Below, one piece after another: positions 12,624 through 24,800 of a stretch of DNA of 64,000 nt. The position numbers and the translations under genes were made by a program. The stretch is from Cinnamomum chago (Eukaryota; Streptophyta; Magnoliopsida; Laurales; Lauraceae), in assembly GCA_038049695.1 (NCBI GenBank), contig CP142451.1, forward strand, positions 8,306,001-8,370,000. The letters are read 5' to 3'. The notes under the pieces were generated by a model that had not been told where the DNA came from, ran no database searches, and saw only the letters and a list, made by a program, of their open reading frames with translations. Numbering within the stretch: the first letter of the stretch is position 1; each line of letters opens with the position of its first letter.

Positions 12624-13160
12624 AACCTTCCCACGCATCTTAGTAAATTAGGCTTGTGCATGGACCGGTGGCCTCAGGGAGACAACACAAAATCGAAACC
12701 ACATCTTCCTAATTCTCGAGCTGTGGTACCAAAGGTTATAACTCACTTGAGGTCCTTTATTAAATTGAATTAATTTGGTCTTATCATGAAGCAACCTTTT
12801 ATTCATGATGCACATAATGGTAGCTACTTGTAATTACTCTTCCAACTTGATTCCTTCCTTATCACAGTCATTATTAGTCAATAATCAATTCCTCACAGGT
12901 TGATTAAATTTTCACCTTTCACCTGATGGCACTGTCGTAAATAACCCCCAACACAAAGCCCAAACATTTGAAGAATAATATTCACCACACGCTTTCCAAC
13001 AAAGTGCAGGTACACAAAAATAAAAGCAAGAACGGTAGCTGAAGAAGAAAGGCCAACCCATAAAAAAAAGAACAAGGGTAAAACCGTCATTTCACATACA
13101 TTCTAACCGACACGTGTTCAACCCTCCTTCGCCCCGACCGACACGGACGGTCAGGCGCCG

Positions 13161-13176
13161 TATATTTATTTATAGG
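13161..13176 (+). promoter_or_regulatory. TATA box of the HAD-phosphatase gene
   Basis: TATATTTATTTATAGG follows a GC-richer proximal promoter (13120-13160) and precedes a pyrimidine-rich leader. Transcription would start near 13195-13205, giving a leader of about 840 nt, or about 600 nt if the candidate leader intron 13595-13831 (GGAG|GTATTT to TTTTTTTCAG) is removed. Confidence 0.55.
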
Positions 13177-13347
13177 GAGAGAGGTGCGGGAAAGACGGAG
13201 AGAAGTCGTCGAAGAATCTTCTGTCGCTTGTGCTTTTCCTTTATCAACGTTGCTTCATTCCTGACCGTCCGGATCCTCCCTTCAACGGCTGGATCTTCCC
13301 TATCTTCCTTATCTTTCCTTCCTTCCTTCAAGGACACACATTTATAA

Positions 13348-13419
13348 ATGGAAAGAAAGAAAAACAGAGGTTGCTATATGTTTTTTTGCCCATCGTTTCT
13401 GTTTTGTGTACAGCTTTGA
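13348..13419 (+). other. Upstream ORF in leader (23 codons)
   Basis: The first AUG after the TATA box opens a 23-residue frame ending at TGA 13417-13419, well before the main start. It is basic, then Phe/Cys-rich. Whether it is translated or removed by leader splicing is not known. No AUG occurs between 13832 and the main start. Confidence 0.35.
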
Positions 13420-14004
13420 TTTTATCTGGAATTTGGACTTCTGGGTCTTATAGGAATTAGAATATCTTCAATTGGGTCTCCAAAATTTCTAAAATTGGGG
13501 TCCTTTTCTGAGCTGAAATCTGGGTGGATTCTTCTCTCTTCTTGATTTGGGGTGTGTGTGTGTTGTTGCAGCTTGGAATTTGATGTTGGTGGAGGTATTT
13601 TGAATCTTTTTTTACATTGTAAAGGTGGGATTTTTCTTTCTGCTGTCTTTTGGGTGCTTCTTTTTCTTGATTGAGGGGTGAAGATTTTGGGAATTTGATG
13701 GGTTATTCTGACAAAAGATTGGATTTTTATTGTCTCACCTTATCTTTAGATTTTTGAAAGGGTTTATTTTTTTTTTTAGCATGTGGAGAGATTGAAGGGG
13801 GGCAATTCAATTGAATTCTTGTTTTTTTCAGATTCACCATTCAATTCCTCCTGGAATTTGGAAGGGGGTTTGTGATTGAAGAATACTTGGGATTTTAAAG
13901 GTTGTTTGTGGGTTTGTTGGTTTGGGTTTCCAAAGTTCATAATTGTAATTAGTTTCCAAGAAGGAAGAGCTTGGGAGGAATCTATATCTGCAAAGCCTTG
14001 ATTT

Positions 14005-14029
14005 GGGTTTGGGTTTGGGTTGATTGGGG
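14005..14029 (+). promoter_or_regulatory. G-quadruplex-forming run before the start codon
   Basis: Four G-runs, GGG-TTT-GGG-TTT-GGG followed by GGGG after a six-base loop, end nine bases before the AUG at 14038. As RNA this fits the pattern of a two- or three-tetrad quadruplex. In other mRNAs such leaders can reduce translation; for this gene that is inference. Confidence 0.5.
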
Positions 14030-14037
14030 AAGTAAAG

Positions 14038-15177
14038 ATGGTGGATTCAATTGCAGCGACATCTCTTCTGGGACATCGGCCTTTGTATCAAGGGGCTTGT
14101 TACAGAGAAGGCCTCTGTAAGCAGAGGAGATTGGATTCATGTCGGGTTCTTGTATCTGATTTCTTGGGTCGACCTATCATTTCTTCCCGGCCACCATCAA
14201 GAACCAGAAGGTATGCTGTTTGTGGTTTTGCGGCTTCCACGACTAAAGCTCTCGCGATGGAGCTTACAAAAGAGGCTAATTCGTTTAGCGAAGAAGAAGA
14301 GAGAATACGCAGGAATTTGAATTACTCAACCAGTTCAGGTTCAAAGCAGCGGCTGTGGCCACCCCCCAATAAGGCTGATAACCCTTCATTGCATAACCCT
14401 TTGCTCCGGCAGGAGCGCTTGGGGTGTGGATGGCTGGCTGCAATCTTTGAATGGGAGGGAGTTTTAATAGAAGATAATCCAGATTTGGAGAAACAGGCGT
14501 GGTTGGCGCTGTGTCAAGAAGAAGGGAAATCGCCTCCCCCGGCCTTCGTTTTGAGACGAATAGAAGGGATGAAGAACGAGCAAGCAATCTCTGAAGTTCT
14601 TTGCTGGTCGAGGGATCCTGCGACGCTGAGGAGGTTGGGATCGCGGAAGGAGGAGATTTACCAATCATTGCAAGGTGGGTTTTATCAGTTGCGATCAGGG
14701 TCACATGAATTTGTGACTACATTGGTGAATTATAAGATCCCAATTGCATTGGTGTCGACTCGTTCAAGAAAGAATCTAGAAATGGCAATTGAAGCTATTG
14801 GGATCACTGGATTCTTCAGTGTCATTGTTGCAGCAGAAGATGTTTATAGAGGGAAGCCCGACCCAGAGATGTTTATATATGCTGCGCAGCTGCTGAATTT
14901 CATACCTGAGAGGTGCATTGTGTTTGGGAACTCGAATTCAACCGTGGAGGCCGCACACGATGCCCGAATGAAGTGCGTGGCAGTCGCAAGCAAGCATCCA
15001 ATGTATGAGCTAGGGGCAGCAGATCTGGTGGTGAGGCGCCTTGACGAGCTTTCCATTGTTGATCTGAAGAACCTTGCTGATGTTGATTTACCAGAATTTG
15101 AGCCAGAGGTAGAGATGGAGGAGGATGAGGAGGACCCTTTTCCATCTACCTCAGTGGGAGTTAAGGATATCTGGTAA
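14038..15177 (+). CDS. PYRP2: Plastid HAD-family phosphatase, PYRP2-type
   Basis: 379 residues, uninterrupted. I start at AUG 14038 (AAAGATGG); the frame is open 18 bases further up but without an AUG. Residues 1 to about 66 are rich in Ser, Arg and Ala with few acids, a typical chloroplast transit peptide ending near VCGFAAS. The HAD fold follows: motif I FEWEGVLIEDN (from 137), motif II LVST (near 240), motif III YRGKPDPEMF with Lys 273, motif IV VFGNSNSTVEAAH (from 295). The tail (about 353-367) is strongly acidic. The closest family I recall is Arabidopsis PyrP2, reported to dephosphorylate 5-amino-6-(5-phosphoribitylamino)uracil in plastid riboflavin synthesis; length and all motif regions match it. 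Oddly, the usual catalytic DxD of motif I is ExE and motif IV has GN for GD/ED, so substrate and activity rest on the family. The gene is convergent with the bHLH gene. Confidence 0.85.
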   Translation: MVDSIAATSLLGHRPLYQGACYREGLCKQRRLDSCRVLVSDFLGRPIISSRPPSRTRRYAVCGFAASTTKALAMELTKEANSFSEEEERIRRNLNYSTSSGSKQRLWPPPNKADNPSLHNPLLRQERLGCGWLAAIFEWEGVLIEDNPDLEKQAWLALCQEEGKSPPPAFVLRRIEGMKNEQAISEVLCWSRDPATLRRLGSRKEEIYQSLQGGFYQLRSGSHEFVTTLVNYKIPIALVSTRSRKNLEMAIEAIGITGFFSVIVAAEDVYRGKPDPEMFIYAAQLLNFIPERCIVFGNSNSTVEAAHDARMKCVAVASKHPMYELGAADLVVRRLDELSIVDLKNLADVDLPEFEPEVEMEEDEEDPFPSTSVGVKDIW

Positions 15178-15306
15178 GTTCTTACTGTACAGTTAGTAGT
15201 CCTTAATCTAATTATTGATGATTATTAGGACTTACGACATAGGGCATTAATTACTTATTGTGTATATTTCCATTGCCATTAAAGACAAGTACTTGCATTT
15301 ACTTTG

Positions 15307-15409
15307 TATAAAAGGGGGAAAAAGGATGGTGGGTGGTCTTAGGTTGGACACCCTTTATAAAAGGGGGAAAAAAAAAGGAAGGTGGGTGGTCTACATTGGA
15401 CACCCTTTA
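15307..15409. repeat. Tandem pair of about 50 bp in the 3' region
   Basis: Two adjacent imperfect units, about 15307-15355 and 15356-15409, each with TATAAAAGGGGGAAAAA at the start and TTGGACACCCTT at the end. They lie 130 bp after the stop codon, so they are probably in the 3' UTR or just beyond it. Confidence 0.8.
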
Positions 15410-17245
15410 TCATGTAATATGCATGTTCACATGTATGATAATTCCATTATGTAATTGTTATCTTTGTGATTCCTTGAGATGGTTTCTAGTTTTTCTTATG
15501 CTCTTCTGCAAATGGTATCAAAGTCATCATTTTTTGTTCCTTTATTATGAAAGATGGATAACCTTTAACTCAATAGTAGGAATTGTTTCCTACAATCAAC
15601 TTCTAACTCACCTCATGGATCTGTCCATAGTGGAGACTTGAGGTGGACAGCTGCTTATAATCATTCTACATTGCGCCAAACCTATTTTGACCATCCAAAC
15701 ATTGGTTGTGAATCCAATATTTTACAGAACTCCCAATTCAATAATAGCAATTCTCTGCCATGGCTTCTCTAAGAGGTGGCTTACTGCTCAAGTTGGTACT
15801 TGCATCATTAGTTGATCGAACCTTTTGAGAACTCATTTACCACTTTGATATGCAAAATGGAAACAGGTCGAGTGTTGCAATATTTTTTCAATGTTCTGTT
15901 GTAACAGTGCTTTAAGATCATGCATGATGTTTGGGAATTATTCATATTTGGTGACATACGCTTCAGTATTTGGCTTTAGATCAATAGTGAATATCACAAT
16001 ATTAAGCTGTTGAGCTGGAGACGGGTTGTTTTAATATTCTACTACTACTGGTAGGTAGAAAAGGGTAACCTCGCATGCATGCCTTCTATGAAACATGACA
16101 TTAAGAGGAGAAATGATTCCAATGTTATGTGTATGGAAGAGTTAAATTTGTAGAAAAAGAATGAATTCTCCTCTTCTAGACTCTGTTCATTTATAGGCTT
16201 CTGCCTCTGTCATGTGCGTCTCTTTTTCTACACTGACATTGTGATTTATAAAACTGTGTAATTTGATAGATCATGATGGATCTTTATGTGTCATACATGT
16301 ACTTGTTTGGATTGGTTACATGAAGTACCTTGGTGCCTTGGACCTGTGATCCAAGTTGGTGTTCATTTGATATGCCCCCATTGTAGTTTGGCTGAAAATG
16401 ATCCTACTACATGCTATGGGCCAATCTTTGCTACTGATGGATGCTTGTTTCTTTAAGCTATAGATCCCATTAGCTAAGCATCCACCAGAGGCAGGCTGTT
16501 GAGTCACATATTGGTTGGATGGATTATTATCAATGGAGATTTTTGCATTCGCTGTGAGGCCCAACAAGATGATATACAATGGCCTAAATGAATGTAGTTT
16601 CTTAAAACATTCCTACTCGATCGTTCCTCACTGCTACATTTTTTGAAAACGAAGATTCAACAATTGAGATCTTACACTTAAAACTAAGACTGAATGGAGG
16701 AAATGATGGGGAGAACCATCAATATTACAAAGCTAATCAGCAGTTTCATCATTTAATCCTGTGGGTCTTTGGGCCCTCTTTTCCTAATAGAGATGCCATA
16801 TGTACGGTAACCAATAATTAGTGATAGGCTCATGAATTGACTAGGGGTCCCTTTGCCCATATAAACGGTCTGCGTGATGATGGTCCCTTAAGGAATACTT
16901 GTTTTTTTTTTTTTTGCCCTAAAATGGACTTGATCCATTTCTTTTGACTACCTTATATTATGGTCTCTTTCCGAAAAGCAAAGAATGTGAGAGAATTGCA
17001 TTAGACCCTCACATACTTTCCTTTGTTGCCCCCACTCAAATGACCTGCCACACATAATTCCTTCCCCGTGTATTTGTCTCACCAATCAACCGACCCAACA
17101 TAGTTGAGACAAGACTTTGATGATGATGATATATTGTTTCAGCATTCGCCGCCGATTCTATCCTTAAAAACTAAGGAGAGTTGGCTTCACACTTGACAGT
17201 TAATCATAAAATCTCGTTAACTCAGTTTCTGAATCTATTTTTAAA
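15410..17245. other. Intergenic, nothing recognised
   Basis: Spacer between the convergent HAD and bHLH genes. It has only short chance open frames, and I see no repeat or RNA gene here. Confidence 0.45.
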
Positions 17246-17260
17246 GTTGCACACAATCTA

Positions 17261-17419
17261 GGAGTTGGTGGAGTGGTATAAAATGCAGGTTTACTTCCCT
17301 CATCTTGTGTTTGAAACCCGCCCAAACTTGTCTGATGTGCATTTGTGTGGATTTAGCGGTTGGATCAAAGACATCAGGATACCCACATCATTAAAATAAA
17401 AAAAAATTGTTGCAAAATT
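17261..17419 (+). mobile_element. Probable tRNA-derived SINE
   Basis: A-box-like GGAGTTGGTGGAGTGGTA and B-box-like GTTTGAAACCCG in tRNA-like order, ending in an A-rich tail near 17395-17407. A degenerate target duplication of 15 bp with three mismatches flanks it: GTTGCACACAATCTA at 17246-17260 and GTTGCAACCAAACTA at 17420-17434. Its age and family are unclear. Confidence 0.5.
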
Positions 17420-18818
17420 GTTGCAACCAAACTACCCCTATCGCCATGGAAAGGTAAATAACACATAATGAAGGCTCAGTTCCTGTATTACTCGGATCTC
17501 ACCTTAGCATGTCCATGATTCGTTCCATAGGCTTCTAACTCATTCTACGCATTTCGTGCGAGAGAGAATGAAATACAAACGCCCGGAATTTCAATGGCTA
17601 CTACTGAATAGTGTTTGAAATTTCCTGGGGAAATCTAAGGGTGAAGAGAGTGAAAGCTCAGGGGTGGAAATCTACAATTGCAATGGATCATCAAGTTTTT
17701 CTTAATCATTTCAACAGGGCAAAAGGTGTGTAATCATTTGTAAATGGATAACTTTATGGTCCCCTGTAGAACTCCACTTCCAATCCCTGTCAAGGCCTTT
17801 TGCCTAATTCCTGCTGATTTCTTAAGATTCCATAGATAACTAGCTTTAAGGGCTGGCCTAAGATTAAAGCCACACCTTCATTTTATCAAGTTAATTCGAT
17901 GCTGCTCAGGTATATGGTTCCATAATTCCATAGTGCAACTATCATGTTATGTCCTTGACAAAGTACACCAATCATTTTCTTGATCATTAATACCAATATC
18001 AGGGTCAATAACTAATTAGTGTTGGCCGTGCCCAGTGGGCGGACTAGGGGTTTTGTTTTGAGGGGGGCAGACAATGGTCAATATAAAACGTCAAATCTTT
18101 TTTACTACTTTTTTTTTTTTTTTTTTGCTATTTGGAGATATAACGACCAAATGGTGGTGCATGATTGAACTTAACATCCCAACATTCATTTATACGCGAT
18201 CATGTTAGTCATGATTGTGATGGTGACAACAAGAATTTTCATTACATCCTTCTGTAGTTGTAAGTAGTTGGTGATACATGCAAAAAAGCATGCATGTGAT
18301 GGCAGCACACTTGACTCTCAGTAAGCTCACTGCAGATAACTGGGTGTTACACAAGATTGAACAAATGTTGGTGTTATTCAACATGACAATTACCTCTACA
18401 TTACTGAATGAAACACGGGATTCAAGTCTCAGGCACCACATTGAGTCTAAACATGGTGCAATATGTGCAACAACGGAAATCCCAAAGCTAAGCAGTTGAG
18501 ATTTTTTACTAGGAACAAGAACTAAATTTACCCCTTTTACTTAGTCCTGACATGACCATGTCACTCCAGCCGCGCGCCCAAACCCCACTCGAGTATAATA
18601 GCAAGCAAACCCGGCAACTCATTTTCCTGTCATATAAGCAAAAACAAGCGAAAAGAATCATCAAACTTAGTGCAGTTCTAAAGCACTGCCTTTGCCGACA
18701 AACAAAAAGATGTGTCAACGTATAAAGCACGATAACTCTGAAGTTGCAAACCACAAGAAAGTTCTTAGAACTCAACTAAACAAAATCAACAGCCAATTAG
18801 TAAGATACCATTCCGCTT

Positions 18819-21800
18819 TTAACACTTCGCAATAACTCTTTGGAGTGCTTGTTTAATCATTCCAACTGATGCCACAGCTGCTCCTCTAAACTGCAAAAGA
18901 GTCTTTTAACACATCAATATTCATATTAACAACAATGAGGCCTGGACTCAATGTCAAATTGAGGACACAGCCAAGCAAGTATTTATATGACTCCATTTAA
19001 TCATAAAATTTAATAAAGATGGATAAGATAAACTAGAAGTATCAACATAGAAAATAAATGATAAGAGTGGTTCTTGAAACAGATCCTTTTTTAAAAAGTT
19101 AAAAGGAAAATCTTTTTTTTTTTTTCTTTTAACATATAAGTTCCGAACACATCAAGTCTTGATGAGAAAATCCCAGTTGACTGAGAAGAAGAGTTTTTCA
19201 GTCAGATTCATTCGAAATTGAAACCTGATTGATTCTCCTTAGTTTGCAAACCATAAGTAGAATGATACTACAAGAACTGCAAATTGCTTTTTAGGACATC
19301 TAACCTTAGATCTCAGCTTCAGAGTGAGAATGCTGTCAGTGGTGGATGATTGCACTGAATGAGCATCTAAATGGAGATTGCTTATTGCATCCACAATTTC
19401 AAGTAGCAAGCACTCCCTCCATGGACACAGCATCTCAATCAGGACCTCTTTTTCGATTACAGTGACAGTCATATCTGCTAAATTATCCTTGGACAAAACC
19501 CAATTAAGTTCAGCATCTGCGGCATCAATGTTGGATGCTTTCCTTTTGTTTATTGAAGGACTCTTGCCATTGGCATTCTCACTGTGACCATAGTTGTCGG
19601 ATGTCCTCTCTATTATATCTGGGTGCTTCCTTCTCTGTCTCACTTCAGATTCTCCCAACTCTTTGCAAGCTTCCAACTCGTCTACTCTTTGTTCAAGTTC
19701 TTTCAGGTACTCTATCGTGTCACCAAGGACAGATACTTGATCCACCTTCATAGATATTCAACATCAAGAAATACTTTAACCAACTTTACATGTACTCCAA
19801 AGAAGATACCATTATCAAATTCCCAATGTTTTATAGTAAATTCTCTTTGCTTTTTTGAATTTTCTTAGCTTTCAAATCAGAAATTGAGGGCATCAGTCGT
19901 TTTATGCAATATGAGACCTTCACACTACAATATGGCCAAGCCTTGACATAGACAGTAGAGCCATCTCGTACTCCATTGGACAGGAATGGCCTAATACAAA
20001 CCCATAGGCTGCGCTACCAATCAGAGCATTCAGTGCCTGGAAAAGGAGTGGTTCTAGATTAGGTCCAGCTGTCCATTTGGGGACTCTTGAAAGATGGCTA
20101 TGATTATAAAAAGGGATATTGCTTGTACAACGGTCCTTAGACCTGACATTATTCCATTAACTGTTGAAGTTTAAGTATTTCCCACAGAACTGTTCATGCG
20201 ATATCCTAGTCATGCGATATCACACACATCGAGATGTGCAATATCCTAGGGTCATGTGATATCGCACCATTATAGTACTAATAACTCTGCGGGAAATATT
20301 TAAACTTCATCCATTATGGGGCAAATGCCAGATTTAAAGGCGGTTGTACAAGCAATATCCCTTATAAAAACAAGGTGATTACATAAGATTTTCATTTTTT
20401 TACTTTCATTTTTATTATTATTTTTTTCAAATTCTGAGTATCCGGTTCACCATCTGGTATGAAGGATTTTGCACCATACTGTAGTGGAAAGTTTTTGAAC
20501 CAAATCACTCCTCAGCAGGCTAAGAAAGAAAATTCAATACCTTGGTTATCGATGGAACCAGTGAACTGAGAATCAGAAACTTCTCATTCAGTTTCTCTCT
20601 TCTCCTTCTTTCTAAAAAGACATGCTTCGTACCGATATCATCCCCTTCAAATTTCCAAACTATTCCCTTAGAGCCAACTTCTTCTTGGGTTTTCGGTGAG
20701 AAACCATCATGCATCCAAACGACTTCAAACAAAATCTTCTTCAACATCTTCTGCGATGCACTAGCCTGCGGCTTTTCAATATCTAAGTCCTTCCTCCAAA
20801 CTATAAAGCTTGATTCACAAGAACCATTGTCAAAATACGTTTTTGCAATCAAACGGTGGGAGTTACTGAAAATAGCTGAAAGGGTCTTCGTGTAGTGAGG
20901 GTCCTCAGTTTCAAGACCCAATAAGCTAAGTTTGTTATGGTTGCTCTCTTGTTGGTCTTGCACACTCTGATTAGATACTTTTTCTCCCTTTGGAAGGTGC
21001 ACAACCTTCACGGGATTGGCAAGAGACTGAGATATACAGTCACATGAATGCTCATCATCCATAAACTGCCAGCTTTGAACTTGAGAGGCGCCATTTGGTC
21101 CCTCCAGCATGAAAGAATCTTCAGTGTTCTGATTTGGAACACACCCATTTGAGCTACCATCTGAAGAACCCATCTTCAGTTCATCAAAGATATTGGCATT
21201 CAGTTCTTCAATTCTGTCTTGGTCGAGCTCAATTTCATCTTTAGGAATGTAGGAATGAAGAGAGAATGGGAATGCATTGGGTGCATCCTCTGTCTGCATC
21301 TCACAATCAGCAACTGAATTGAGTTTCTCTAAAGGCATGCTGTTCACTATCTCATGATCCAGCTCAGTGCATGTGTGATCTTCATCCCTGTCTGCCTCCT
21401 GGGTGCTTGAAGTTGATTGCTCGGAGCAAACAGGCATTGAAAACTCCAAAAAGGAAGTTTTTACGTGTTGAAGGAGAGGGAGATCTTCAGAGATCTTGAT
21501 ATGATAAAACAAAGTAGAAGTGAAACAAGTTAAGGTGAGTCAGTGATGCAATGCAGTGGATCACCAGTGGTCATGAAATCATTTACCATTCATTTCACTG
21601 TACTCCAACTGCCATTTATTTGATTATATTTACAGCATGGAGCCGGTCCATTCCACTGACTATTTGGGACAAAAACTACAGGTCACATTAGGTACTAAAT
21701 GTTTCCTAACTGTGCCCAAATTAAACCCAGGTTTGGTTCTTCCAATGATGAAAAATAAGCATGTCCTGATGTTGAAATGGAACATCTAAGTTGAACTGTG

Positions 21801-24800
21801 GGCATCTGATTTGGATTATGTGGAGTCCACCTTGCTTGATCCAACCAACTCCCACCACTCTATGTTTCACATTATATAGGCACAGACCCATTTGTCACTT
21901 CAGCCAATGATCTATAACACTATATCACTATATTAATTATATTTAAAAATTGAAGATCTACAGATGATCAATCTAAAAGAATGCATCACTTTGACTGGAG
22001 TAAATTTTGAGCCCGTTCCTGTTTATGCATGTGAGTGCATGAGTGTTTGTGTGGAGATGGGCAGCTAAAACTTCACCAAAAGCTTGGGCTCCACATAGGT
22101 CAAATGAGGCAGTTAGCAAGTGCCAGTTCAGTCACCAAGACATGATCATTTCTCTATAAATATATGCAGAAGTAACAAGAAAAACAATATTTAGTCACCT
22201 CGAATGCAGTGGAACATATATTCCTTCATTTAGGGGACGTTTGTTTTTTTCATTTACATATGTAATTGAATCACATGGGTAATGGATACACAAAAATCAT
22301 GTTTGTTTGGTGTGATTTTGATTCACATGTGTAAAATAGTTGTGTAAATGGTGTGAAAGATGGCCCTTTTTGTGCATTGCATTTTCACACCTCAAGAGGT
22401 GTGAAATACTTTCACACTGCACTGTTACCGGGCGGAGTGCTACAGTGCCTCATTGAGCAGTCCGCCTTTTTTTTTTTTTTGGGCCCCACTTGTAACATCC
22501 AGACCATTCATTCTCTTAAGAAGCTCAAACACGGCCATGTGTCCAATTTTCAACTGTTGATGATGCGTGGAGGTTGAGATATGATCAACATAATCACAGT
22601 CGTTGGATTAATCTATTGTTACTAACATATAACAGTTCGCCTTTTATGATTTTTTTATTTTTCTGGGACCCACCTGTAAAATCAGGGCAGTTCATATTCT
22701 TCAGAAGCTCAACCACAGCCATGTGTCCAATTTTCAACCGTTGATGATGCATGGAGGTTGAGATATCATCAAACAATATACAACCTATTGTTACTAACAT
22801 ACCTAGTCCGCCTTTTATGATTTTTTTAATGTTCTGGGCCCCACCTGTAAAATCAGGACCGTTCATATTCTTCAGAAGCTCAAACACAGTCATGTGTCCA
22901 ATTTTCAACCATTGATGTTGCTTGGATGTTGAGATATCATCAAACAATCTACAACTTATTCATAGATTCACATGTGAAATGTTATGCTAGTAACAAACAG
23001 TGGAATCTGAACCACATGTGAGTCATTTACATATGCAAATGACTCACATGTGGGTCATTTACACATGTGAATCACTTTCACACGAAACAAACGACCCCTT
23101 AGTAAATATATTCAAAACCCCCATGTGCGGGTAAATGTAGTACAGAAAATAAATAAATAAATAGTATAAGAAATTACCAGTTCAGTCACACCCAGCTCCA
23201 GTACTCCACCCATAAGAGGGAAGCATACCACAGTCTGAACATCAATACAATAAAAACGATAAATAAAATCATTACAAGTGCACCAGATATCATTGAATTA
23301 GTAGTAATCATACCTACTTTTACTAACAGGGTTCCACCCGAGGGGGGGTATTGAAAAGTATTTATGTTGCTCTGATACTATATTAAATTTCCTTGACTAA
23401 CCATTCCTACCAAAACCTTGAGGTTTTAGTTTAGGTGGCATAAATACTTTTTAATACTTCCCTTTCGGTGGAGCCCACTCTTCAATACTCCCCCTCAAGT
23501 GGAACCCGATCAGCGCACTTTTGTGACATGCATTTTTTTTAGCGCCAGGTCGATCCTCCTGGGATTCAAGCTCACCATCAGTTGGCTCTGATACCATATT
23601 AAGTTTCCTTAGACTGATATCAATTGTTGAATGCAGTGGCAAACTTCTTTAGTTTACAAACTTATGATTTTTTTGGACATTTTTCAGGTTGGGGTAGCAA
23701 AACTCCCATATCTAGATTGATGAAAACAACAGATTTTACCGAGTGTTTTGTAATGTTGAAGCCCAAGGACGCATTCCAATTTCCCAACACATGGAGCAGA
23801 AGCCTCAACTCGAGGAGTGCAAGCCTCATAAAAACTCGTTTTTAACAAATAAATAATTACATCCTTTTGAAAAAATAAAATTATATTACAGAAATAGAAA
23901 ACGGTACCAGGTAGGCTGTTTTTGAGCCTTTTAATGGGTTAACTAGGGTTGAATTTGATTGAATCTGGCTACATCAGTCAAACTTTTCTTGAAAAAAAAA
24001 TTCAAAATTTTACATAAACTGCCCACTCCTTTTCTTAAAAACAGCAACAATTGTTAATGGGCATCTGTCCCCCAATATGGAGCATCACTGAAGCACATGC
24101 TTCATTTGGGGTGTACGCCTCAAGCATGTCCATACAGCCTAAATGCAGCCCATATCTGAAGCTCATGCTTCATTTGGGGTGTACGCCTCAAAAGCATGCC
24201 TGTATGCCCTAAAACCAAGCCCTGTCTGGCTGTCTCAAATTTGAGGCAGGGCATTTTTGGGAAGCCCAGCCTCGAGGCTTAAGCCCCAAAGGTTTCTGAA
24301 AACACTGAACATGCCAAATATATCTATGTAGTGTAGTCAAAGGCATGTCTGTGATCACCAAAGGATACATGCGCCTAACTAGGCACCAGCGAAGCCTGGT
24401 TTTTAGGCATACAGCTGGTGTCCCCAAGTGCCTAGGCACAGGGCATGAGCCTTGTGTAAGTCCAGTGGACTATTGCAGCCTGATTTGCACCTTCCTTTTA
24501 TTTGAATACCACTTCAGAAATATAACCTATAACCCCAAGACAAAGATTGCACAAGCTAGGGTCTTGTTCAGATGCCCTATATTCACACAAAAATTCGGTC
24601 CTGTGGATATTTGGATTCATTCGGTAACTGGGTTTTCTTGCTAGAATTTGGGTTTTCTCCATTTGTCCCTATTGAGTTTTTGTCTCAAGCCCTATATTCA
24701 ATAAGTTCTAAATCCAGTCTAGAATTGAGGTTCTCTAGAAATTGCATACATTGGGCATTGGATTTTGAAAATCAGGGCTCTAGTGTCGATCAACCTACAA

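Noticed and set aside
13348-13419. Conserved peptide upstream ORF
   Set aside because: The upstream ORF exists, but I cannot show conservation of its peptide, so it is listed only as an upstream ORF.
14285-14704. 139-codon frame antisense to the HAD gene
   Set aside because: Shadow of a GC-richer coding region; no domain and no promoter evidence.
23451-23845. Additional bHLH exon in intron 4
   Set aside because: The flanking exons join in frame without it, and the sequence contains LTR primer-site motifs instead.
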